Position numbers and translations under genes: made by a program. From NCBI GenBank assembly GCA_017464045.1, contig JAFUEG010000035.1, positions 1 through 12,778 of the forward strand: a DNA stretch of 12,778 nucleotides, read 5' to 3'. The stretch's first letter is position 1, and the number at the start of each line of letters is the position of its first letter. Of this stretch, positions 7,339-12,778 are shown one piece after another. The notes under the pieces are model-generated. The model had not been told where the DNA came from. It was given only the letters and a program-made list of their open reading frames with translations, and ran no database searches. This DNA is from Lachnospiraceae bacterium. GTDB lineage: Bacteria > Bacillota_A > Clostridia > Lachnospirales > Lachnospiraceae.

Positions 7339-9081
7339 ATGAATAAGAATAATTCATGGATTTTAAAAAGAATAATGCAGCATATAAAAAAGTACACCTT
7401 TTGGGTAGTGCTTTCATTTGCCTGCGCATTTGTATCCGTTATTGCAACGCTTTATGCTCCGATACTTACAGGTGATGCCATAAATCTTATAGTTAAACCC
7501 GGAGAGGTTGATTTTGACGGGATAAGGGAAATCATAGTTAAGTTTTTGATTGTAGTCGGCATAACGGCAATTGCTCAGTGGATCATGAGCATAATCAATA
7601 ATCGTATAACATATATGGTTGTTAAGGATATAAGGATTGAGGCCTTTAATCACCTTTCAGACATGCCGCTTTCCTATATAGATTCCAATGCGCATGGAGA
7701 TATCGTAAGCAGGATAGTTACGGATATAGACCAGTTCGCAGACGGACTTTTGATGGGCTTTTCACAGCTTTTTACCGGCGTTGTGACGATAGTCGGAACA
7801 CTTTGTTTTATGCTTTATCTAAATGTGTCTATAGCACTTGTGGTAGTAGTGCTTACGCCGTTTTCTCTTTTTGTAGCTGCCTTTATAGCAAAGAGAACCT
7901 ACAAGCTTTTCAGAGGTCAGTCGGAGTCAAGAGGCGAGCTTACCGAGCTTGTGGATGAAATGATTGGAGAACAAAAGATAGTCCAGGCATTTGGTTATGA
8001 GGAGGATGCTCTGGAAAGATTTGCAGTTATAAATGATAAGCTTGAAAAGGATAGTATGAATGCAACCTTTTATTCCTCGCTTGTCAATCCTTCCACAAGA
8101 TTTGTAAATGGATTGGTTTACGCAGCTGTTGGTATAATCGGTGCATTTGCTGTGCTTAGGGGCAAGCTTTCTGTCGGAAGACTTACCAGCTTTTTAAGCT
8201 ATGCCAATCAGTATACCAAGCCTTTTAATGAGATATCAAATGTTATAACCGAGCTTCAAAATGCCATCGCCTGTGCAGGAAGGGTATTTGAACTTATAGA
8301 CGAGCCGGGTGAGGTTAGTGAACCTGTCGGTGCAAGGGTGCTTGATAAGGCAAAAGGCGAGATAGTTATTGAGGACGTTTCATTTTCATATACAGAGGAT
8401 AAGAAGCTTATCGAGCATCTTAATTTATTGGTTAAGCCGGGCATGAGGGTTGCGATAGTAGGACCTACCGGCTGTGGCAAGAGTACGCTTATCAATCTTT
8501 TGATGAGATTTTATGATGTAAATGCAGGTAGTATAAGTGTGGATGGAACTGATATAAGAAAGATGACCAGAGAGAGCCTGCGTGACAATTACGGTATGGT
8601 GCTTCAGGAGACATGGCTTAAGACCGGCACCATCAGGGACAATATCACTTATGGCAAGCCTGATGCGACAGATGAAGAGGTTATCGAGGCTGCGAAGAAG
8701 GCTCATTCTCACAGCTTTATTAAGCGACTTCCAAATGGCTACGATACTGTCATCACCGAGGATGGAGGCAATCTGTCCCAAGGTCAAAAGCTGCTCCTTT
8801 GCATAACGAGGGTTATGCTGCTTATGCCGCCTATGCTTATTTTGGATGAGGCCACCTCATCTATCGATACAAGAACAGAAATACGTATACAAAAGGCCTT
8901 TAACAAGATGATGGAGGGCAGAACCAGCTTTGTGGTTGCACACAGACTTTCCACTATCAAGGAGGCTGACATCATCCTTGTAATGAAGGATGGTAATATT
9001 ATCGAGAAAGGCTCACATGAGGAACTGCTTGCCTTAAACGGCTTCTACAGTAACCTCTACAATGCACAATTTGCACATTGA
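7339..9081 (+). CDS. Half-size ABC exporter subunit, catalytic partner
   Basis: A 580-residue fused permease/ATPase with an ATG 8 bp after aaagga. Six TM helices fill about 20-300. The nucleotide-binding domain has Walker A GPTGCGKST (375-383), Q-loop Q423, signature LSQGQ (479-483), Walker B MLILDE with catalytic Glu504, and H-loop His535 (VAHR). In a heterodimer its Walker motifs face the LSGGQ of the first subunit, giving one complete hydrolytic site. Its LSQGQ faces the degenerate Walker motifs of the partner. The 84-bp gap from the first subunit is AT-rich, contains three copies of atgcttta, and has no convincing terminator, so co-transcription is likely. The codon mix is less AT-rich than in the flanking zinc-ribbon and cassette genes, suggesting an older chromosomal resident. 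Confidence 0.95.
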   Translation: MNKNNSWILKRIMQHIKKYTFWVVLSFACAFVSVIATLYAPILTGDAINLIVKPGEVDFDGIREIIVKFLIVVGITAIAQWIMSIINNRITYMVVKDIRIEAFNHLSDMPLSYIDSNAHGDIVSRIVTDIDQFADGLLMGFSQLFTGVVTIVGTLCFMLYLNVSIALVVVVLTPFSLFVAAFIAKRTYKLFRGQSESRGELTELVDEMIGEQKIVQAFGYEEDALERFAVINDKLEKDSMNATFYSSLVNPSTRFVNGLVYAAVGIIGAFAVLRGKLSVGRLTSFLSYANQYTKPFNEISNVITELQNAIACAGRVFELIDEPGEVSEPVGARVLDKAKGEIVIEDVSFSYTEDKKLIEHLNLLVKPGMRVAIVGPTGCGKSTLINLLMRFYDVNAGSISVDGTDIRKMTRESLRDNYGMVLQETWLKTGTIRDNITYGKPDATDEEVIEAAKKAHSHSFIKRLPNGYDTVITEDGGNLSQGQKLLLCITRVMLLMPPMLILDEATSSIDTRTEIRIQKAFNKMMEGRTSFVVAHRLSTIKEADIILVMKDGNIIEKGSHEELLALNGFYSNLYNAQFAH

Positions 9082-9087
9082 TCATCC

Positions 9088-9391
9088 GGTCGGTTGGATA
9101 GAATGGTGTATGTAAGCGCTTTTATGCTTACAGATACTCGCGTAGCGCGTTCGCACTCATTGAAACAAGTAGGAGTACTAAGCGCATATATATGCTTTAT
9201 TCTAATGCAAACCAACTAATAAAACACAAGACATCATATACCTTTGCATAAATGCAGGTATATGATGTCGTGTGTTTTCTTCTTGCTTCGCAAGAAGAAA
9301 GGTATATATTTGCTAAGTGCTCACTTGTTTCAAAGGCTACGCTAAGCATCTGAAGCCTACAAGGGCTTACATACACCCCTATCCAACCGAC
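9088..9391. repeat. Nested palindromic element with terminal inverted repeats (MITE-like)
   Basis: Most of this 300-bp stretch pairs with itself. The ends form inverted repeats at 9089-9116 and 9366-9391, sharing gtcggttggata and the ggtgtatgtaag core. Further in, ttgaaacaagt at 9160-9170 pairs perfectly with 9323-9333, and gcgtagc at 9140-9146 pairs with 9336-9342. Weaker pairings lie between them. The centre is the hairpin at 9221-9278. It has no coding capacity. A fold-back or MITE-like repeat is the best guess. I see no clear target-site duplication. It begins 7 bp after the stop of the second ABC gene. Confidence 0.7.
9221..9278 (+). terminator. Very strong central hairpin, likely terminator of the ABC operon
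   Basis: A 22-bp stem with one mismatch forms between 9221-9242 and 9257-9278, with tgca/tgca pairing inside the loop. It is followed on the + strand by tttt and a T/C-rich run. A second perfect 11-bp stem with a TTC loop follows at 9276-9300 and overlaps its T-run, so the two may compete. Confidence 0.6.
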
Positions 9392-9408
9392 ATCATGCTT
9401 CGCATGAT
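9392..9408. repeat. Short perfect hairpin at the end of the palindromic element
   Basis: Seven-bp arms (atcatgc and gcatgat) enclose a TTC loop. It has the same loop and architecture as the 9276-9300 hairpin, and lies directly outside the right inverted repeat. Confidence 0.6.
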
Positions 9409-9578
9409 ATGTGGCTGAAATTTAATGTTTTAATAATTTTAAGTTGAAATAAAAAATCGACCAAAATACTATTTTAGTTATCTAATGTATAGAAAGTGTG
9501 ATATAATGAATTCAGGGAAAATATTTTATTTAATTGTAGGAAGTTATTTGAGTTAATTAAAAGATGGAGGAGCATTTA
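9409..9578 (+). promoter_or_regulatory. Leader with extended -10 promoter for the lipoprotein gene
   Basis: TGATATAAT at 9499-9507 is a perfect extended -10 element, with no good -35 upstream (ttatct at 9478-9483 is weak). Ggagg at 9566-9570 is the ribosome binding site and places the start at 9579. The rest of this AT-rich stretch shows no gene. Confidence 0.6.
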
Positions 9579-10190
9579 ATGAGAAGATTTAAGTTTGTAG
9601 CTATTGTAATTTTATGTATTGCTTTGATGTCAGGATGTGGTAATTCTGATAATGGTTCTGAAAGAGGAAAGACCACGGAGAAAGAAACAGAAGTCACATC
9701 AACAGGAGTAGAGGAAGATAAAACAGAGACGGAGGCTATAACAGAAACAGAGGAGAAAACTGAGGAAGAAATTAAAACAGAGGAAAAAGTTGAAACAGAG
9801 AATAATAATACAGAGGAAGAGATAGGACCTTCCGGTGCGCCTGATGTACCTCGTACAGCTGAGTATTATGGCGCAACTGATGAAATTTTTTTAGGTGATT
9901 GGGTTTCTGATGACGATGGGGTAAGTACCATAACAATATCTGAGGATAATCCTCAGACAGGTGGTTATTATTTGGAAATTGTTATATATAATGCTGCATC
10001 AGCTACGGCTAATGCCAATATTGACGGAGAAGGACTAAGTATAAATCAGGGATTCTGGGATAATAATTCAAGTTTTTATGGTATCGTAGAAAAAACAGAT
10101 ACCGGAATACGCCTTACAATCACTGAATCCGATTTAAATTTAATTAAGGAAGGTACAGTATATAATTTCAGTAGGAAAAATGATTTGTAA
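9579..10190 (+). CDS. Small lipoprotein with Glu/Thr-rich stalk
   Basis: This 203-residue protein starts at 9579; an earlier in-frame ATG at 9564 overlaps the ribosome binding site ggagg and is rejected. The N-terminus MRRFK, a hydrophobic stretch and the lipobox LMSGC with Cys20 make a lipoprotein signal. Residues 30-82 are almost all Glu, Thr, Lys and Asn and form an extended stalk. Residues 93-200 look like a compact beta-rich domain, with GDWVSDDDGVSTITI near its start, which reads like a small lipocalin-type or ligand-binding beta barrel. I do not recognise the family. It probably sits on the outer face of the membrane. The next gene starts 100 bp downstream and may be co-transcribed. 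The stalk resembles those of the two zinc-ribbon proteins upstream in composition only. Confidence 0.85.
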   Translation: MRRFKFVAIVILCIALMSGCGNSDNGSERGKTTEKETEVTSTGVEEDKTETEAITETEEKTEEEIKTEEKVETENNNTEEEIGPSGAPDVPRTAEYYGATDEIFLGDWVSDDDGVSTITISEDNPQTGGYYLEIVIYNAASATANANIDGEGLSINQGFWDNNSSFYGIVEKTDTGIRLTITESDLNLIKEGTVYNFSRKNDL

Positions 10191-10199
10191 AAGGAGTAT

Positions 10200-10220
10200 C
10201 ATATCAGATGTTTTGATATG
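10200..10220. repeat. Small hairpin between the lipoprotein and three-TM genes
   Basis: Catatca (10200-10206) pairs perfectly with tgatatg (10214-10220) around a 7-nt loop. It is all A/T-rich and weak, with a loose T-rich stretch after it. It might attenuate transcription, or mean nothing. An AAGGAG at 10191-10196 just before it serves no obvious reading frame. Confidence 0.3.
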
Positions 10221-10290
10221 GATTTTGTATGTGTTTTGCTGTATAGTAATAAAAAAATCAAAAAATTGAGAATGCTAGGAGATAACGAAA

Positions 10291-10611
10291 TTGACAGGTA
10301 AATTAAAAACATGGGAAAAAATTGTTGAAATAATCTCTCTTTTATTAATCGTTGCAGCAGGTATTTATAAAGCAATCTCCGGTGATGTTGATGGAGGGCT
10401 GTTAGGTGTTTTAATTTTTATTGGTATTATGTTGTTTGTTATTTTCCTTGTGGCAGCATTATTTCCTGCGACATGGAGAATGACTAAAAGGCAAAAGGAA
10501 AAGATTGATGATGAAGCAAAATACCAAGAAAAATACACAAAGTCTTTTGTAATTGTAAACCTGATTTTATGTCTGGGATATTCGTTGCTTTTGGCGTTTT
10601 TACCTTTGTGA
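10291..10611 (+). CDS. Small three-TM membrane protein, TTG start
   Basis: This 106-residue protein starts at TTG, 9 bp after aggag (10277-10281); no ATG in frame fits as well. Hydrophobic segments lie at about 10-28, 37-60 and 85-105, with a basic and acidic cytoplasmic or outer loop (64-84, rich in Lys, Glu and Asp) before the last one. I see no catalytic motif and do not recognise a family. Its position after the lipoprotein and before a terminator suggests a two-gene unit; the two may act together at the membrane. Confidence 0.8.
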   Translation: MTGKLKTWEKIVEIISLLLIVAAGIYKAISGDVDGGLLGVLIFIGIMLFVIFLVAALFPATWRMTKRQKEKIDDEAKYQEKYTKSFVIVNLILCLGYSLLLAFLPL

Positions 10612-10658
10612 AACATTGGAGAAGTTATATAGAAGTTATTAAATAACGGATAATATTT

Positions 10659-10690
10659 AAGGGAAACTATCGTTATAGTTTCCTTTTATT
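10659..10690 (+). terminator. Intrinsic terminator after the three-TM gene
   Basis: A perfect 9-bp stem (ggaaactat at 10662-10670 and atagtttcc at 10675-10683) with a cgtt loop extends by three weaker pairs and ends in ttttatt. It closes the lipoprotein and membrane-protein unit. Confidence 0.9.
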
Positions 10691-10739
10691 GTTATGTATA
10701 ATAAATGAATAAATCGACAGTTTTTTAACATACAAACTA

Positions 10740-10768
10740 TTGAATGTTTATAAATTGTATGATATTAT
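10740..10768 (+). promoter_or_regulatory. Promoter of the DUF4268 cassette
   Basis: TTGAAT at 10740-10745 and TATTAT at 10763-10768 are 17 bp apart, upstream of the gene at 10802. The ribosome binding site is taggtga. No operator palindrome stands out. Confidence 0.55.
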
Positions 10769-10801
10769 TTAGATGGATTATATTTTAAAGTAGGTGATAT
10801 T

Positions 10802-11491
10802 ATGGATAAAACAAGAGAAATTTATGATTATCTTGATAATAAACTCAAAGAATGTACAAAAGAATTAAAGCAGATTGAAGATAGACTTAATGTTATCGGA
10901 GATAAATCAAGCAGCATTGTAATAAAAAAAATAAATGGTAAAAAGTATTATTATGAGCAGTGGCGTCAGGAAAATGAGATTCATAGTAAAGCTTTGGGAA
11001 AAGTTGAGCCGGGAGCGGTTTATGAAACAGAAATTGAGATACAGACAAGAAGAGATTTAAGCGATAGGGCAAATGAATTAATGTTTTTGATTGAAACCTT
11101 AAGCAGAGAAAAAGATGAGTTGTATAAACATTTATTAAGTAATACATTTTCAGATAAATACACATTTGAGGTTTTTTGGAAAAATGAAATCTCTGCAAGA
11201 GTATCTGTTAATAAATCTAAGGTTCATGTTTCAAGATATATTATACACCCTATCAGGCAGATTTTCTCAAGTGATAATATTTCAAGAAATCAATTGAACG
11301 AGGTTTTGAGATTAAGATGTCCGGAGGAAGGAAGAGCAGATATACAAAGTAAGCTTAAAGCATGGGGACTTGATGAGTATAATCCAATTGAAATCGTAAA
11401 AAAGACACACGGAGTATCGTTTAATGATTACATATGGATACGGTTTCCGGGTGAAAACATTACTGCTGAAGATGTGTTGGTAAGAAAGTAA
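10802..11491 (+). CDS. Coiled-coil protein of unknown function, first gene of cassette
   Basis: This 229-residue protein starts at an ATG after taggtga. Residues 1-31 and 85-112 are charged heptad-like helices and probably form an antiparallel coiled coil. Between them KKINGKKYYYEQWRQE (42-57) and SKALGKVEPG (62-71) form a short beta hairpin of a kind seen in small Firmicute proteins of unknown function that carry a GKxYYY motif. A middle segment (118-146) is basic and beta-like. The C-terminal part (about 158-229) ends in KLKAWGLDEYNPIEIVKKTHG followed by a DYIWIRFPGE strand and ITAEDV. In my memory similar tails occur in proteins near phage or toxin-antitoxin genes, but I cannot name the family. 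It lies 18 bp before the next gene and is surely co-transcribed with it. No enzyme motif is visible. Confidence 0.8.
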   Translation: MDKTREIYDYLDNKLKECTKELKQIEDRLNVIGDKSSSIVIKKINGKKYYYEQWRQENEIHSKALGKVEPGAVYETEIEIQTRRDLSDRANELMFLIETLSREKDELYKHLLSNTFSDKYTFEVFWKNEISARVSVNKSKVHVSRYIIHPIRQIFSSDNISRNQLNEVLRLRCPEEGRADIQSKLKAWGLDEYNPIEIVKKTHGVSFNDYIWIRFPGENITAEDVLVRK

Positions 11492-11509
11492 GAACAAGGG
11501 GATGAAGTA

Positions 11510-12433
11510 ATGAGTATTGGTAGATTAATTGAAGTAGATGTACGTGAATTATGGAAGCATGAACAGTATGATTTTTCTAATTGGCTCTCAAAGGAAAGTA
11601 ATATTGAATACTTAAATGATATATTGGGATTGACATTGGTTGAAATAAACAAGGAAGTGTATGTTGGACCATATCGTTGTGATATTGTAGCTAAAGATGA
11701 AACATCAGGAATAAATGTAATAATTGAAAATCAGCTTGAAGGTACAAATCATGATCATTTAGGGAAGATAATTACATATGCTTCAGGCTTGGATGCTAAG
11801 GTAATGGTATGGATTGTAAAAGAAGCTAAAGAAGAACATAGGGCTGCCGTTGAATGGTTAAATAATAATACAAACAATGACATTAATTTCTTTCTTATAG
11901 AAATTCACGCATATAAAATTGGTGACTCGGAGCCGGCACCTAAGTTTGAAGTAATTGAAAAACCAAATGATTTTGTTAAAAGAAGTAAATCAAAAATATC
12001 AGATGATGAGTTAAATAAAAGTCAGTCTGAACGATTGATATTTTGGGAACAATTTAATCAAGTTGTTGTAAGAAGAGGAAAACCATTTAATATAAGAAAG
12101 GCAACAACAGACCACTGGTATGATGTTGCTTTAGGTTCAAGTGAGGCACATATTGCCATAGACCTTATAAATAAAAATAATATAATTGTCGTTGAGCTTT
12201 ATATTTCAAATAACAAGGAATTGTTTGATAAGTTGAATGATAATAAAGATAAAATTGAAAATGAACTCGGTATAAAGTTTGTATGGGATAGACTTGATAA
12301 TAAGAAAGCTTCAAGGATAAAATATTATATAAATGGACTTGATTTTGATGACCATTCCAATTATGATGAACTTATGAATAAGATTATAGATATGGTTGTG
12401 AATATGAGGAATGTATTTAGAAAATATATATAA
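11510..12433 (+). CDS. DUF4268 protein with PD-(D/E)XK nuclease-like N-terminal domain
   Basis: This 307-residue protein starts at an ATG 7 bp after aagggga. The N-terminal half has the hallmark core of a restriction-like fold: GPYRCDIVAKDE with Asp58, then VIIENQLE with Glu73 and Gln75, so the pattern is D-x14-E-x-Q. Gln replaces the usual Lys, as often seen in this family. TNHDHLGKIITYASG (79-93) is the typical following helix. A basic linker (150-180) leads to the DUF4268 C-terminal region, with ITV-like strands around 213-232 and a helix at 236-255. It could be an active nuclease or a DNA-binding relic. Its biological role is not established to my knowledge; a defence or nuclease-regulator role is inferred. 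It is flanked closely by genes on both sides (18 and 24 bp). Confidence 0.85.
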   Translation: MSIGRLIEVDVRELWKHEQYDFSNWLSKESNIEYLNDILGLTLVEINKEVYVGPYRCDIVAKDETSGINVIIENQLEGTNHDHLGKIITYASGLDAKVMVWIVKEAKEEHRAAVEWLNNNTNNDINFFLIEIHAYKIGDSEPAPKFEVIEKPNDFVKRSKSKISDDELNKSQSERLIFWEQFNQVVVRRGKPFNIRKATTDHWYDVALGSSEAHIAIDLINKNNIIVVELYISNNKELFDKLNDNKDKIENELGIKFVWDRLDNKKASRIKYYINGLDFDDHSNYDELMNKIIDMVVNMRNVFRKYI

Positions 12434-12457
12434 TTTAATTTGAAAGGAGGCATCAAA

Positions 12458-12778
12458 ATGCACAATGAAGAAATACAAAAGGTTACAAGAGAAGTGGTTG
12501 GAAGAGTAACTGAATTGTTGGGTGATAAAATTTATAAAATTATTTTATATGGCTCGTATGCAAGAGGAGATTTTGATTCTGAGTCAGATATTGATATTAT
12601 GATTTTGATTAATGGTACAGATGAGGATGTAAAAATATATAGGAAAAAAGTCAGAGAGATTGCTAATGATGTGGGACTTGATAATGATATACTTGTTTCA
12701 TTATCAATAAAAACAAAACAATCTTTTGAAGAATGGGCAGATACATTGGTATTTTATAAAAATGTAATAAATGAGGGG
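12458..12778 (+). CDS. MNT-type nucleotidyltransferase, 3' truncated by window edge
   Basis: The frame runs open to the last base (107 residues) from an ATG 7 bp after aaaggagg, so the gene continues beyond the window. The N-terminus has the minimal nucleotidyltransferase signature LYGSYARGDFDSESDIDIMI: Gly32-Ser33, Arg36-Gly37, and the metal-binding Asp44 and Asp46. A third carboxylate is probably Asp77 in the NDILV strand. This is the MNT domain, which in HEPN/MNT pairs acts as antitoxin by adding AMP to the HEPN toxin (established for that family). The HEPN partner is expected just downstream, out of view. The end of the visible part (VINEG) matches the normal continuation of such proteins. 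It follows the DUF4268 gene by 24 bp. Confidence 0.85.
   Translation, partial: MHNEEIQKVTREVVGRVTELLGDKIYKIILYGSYARGDFDSESDIDIMILINGTDEDVKIYRKKVREIANDVGLDNDILVSLSIKTKQSFEEWADTLVFYKNVINEG

Noticed and set aside
9088..9408. CRISPR array
   Set aside because: Repeats are inverted, not direct, and there are no evenly spaced units.
9564..9578. Earlier ATG of the lipoprotein (MEEHL extension)
   Set aside because: It overlaps the ggagg ribosome binding site, which is correctly spaced for the ATG at 9579, and the extension would spoil the lipoprotein signal.
10218..10301. 27-residue open frame overlapping the TTG start of the three-TM gene
   Set aside because: Its ATG is 22 bp from the nearest AAGGAG, the frame is short and low in complexity, and it looks like chance.
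1..12778. tRNA, rRNA or riboswitch
   Set aside because: No cloverleaf, rRNA-like block or recognisable riboswitch core was seen by eye in the gaps; structured gaps are better explained as repeats or terminators.

Overview
The window looks like an AT-rich, low-GC Gram-positive chromosome, most likely a gut or rumen Clostridia of the Lachnospiraceae type. I infer this from the strong AGGAGG-type ribosome binding sites, TTGAnn/TATAAT promoters, TTG start use, lipoprotein style and the flavour of the ABC and solute-binding domains. No RNA gene fixes the taxon. Every gene I can support lies on the + strand.

Region 1 (1-5362) is an island of zinc-finger membrane proteins. It opens with the 3' end of a gene whose product carries three Cys4 zinc modules. 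Next come a zinc-ribbon/single-TM protein ending in a SPOR-like domain and a zinc-ribbon/single-TM protein ending in a family 1 solute-binding domain. It closes with a six-TM protein whose C-terminal half is a close paralogue of the first, truncated gene. The last three genes follow one promoter (611-639) and end at a clear intrinsic terminator (5366-5415). The array looks like a block built by duplication. Its members appear to pair cytoplasmic zinc modules with sensing or wall-binding domains outside the cell.

Region 2 (5416-9081) has its own promoter and encodes two half-size ABC exporters, less AT-rich by eye than their neighbours. Motifs indicate an asymmetric heterodimer: one subunit lacks the catalytic Glu and the H-loop His, and the other has both but carries an altered signature (LSQGQ).

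Region 3 (9082-9578) is a 480-bp gap. About 300 bp of it form a nested, near-palindromic element with terminal inverted repeats and a very strong central hairpin. It may be a MITE or fold-back repeat that also ends the ABC operon. An extended -10 promoter follows.

Region 4 (9579-10690) holds a small lipoprotein with a Glu/Thr-rich stalk and a three-TM small protein starting at TTG, closed by an intrinsic terminator.

Region 5 (10740-12778) is a promoter-led, tightly spaced cassette: a coiled-coil protein of unknown function, a DUF4268/PD-(D/E)XK-like protein, and the start of a MNT-type nucleotidyltransferase that runs off the window. It resembles a toxin-antitoxin or defence module and is, with the zinc-ribbon island, the most interesting part of the window.
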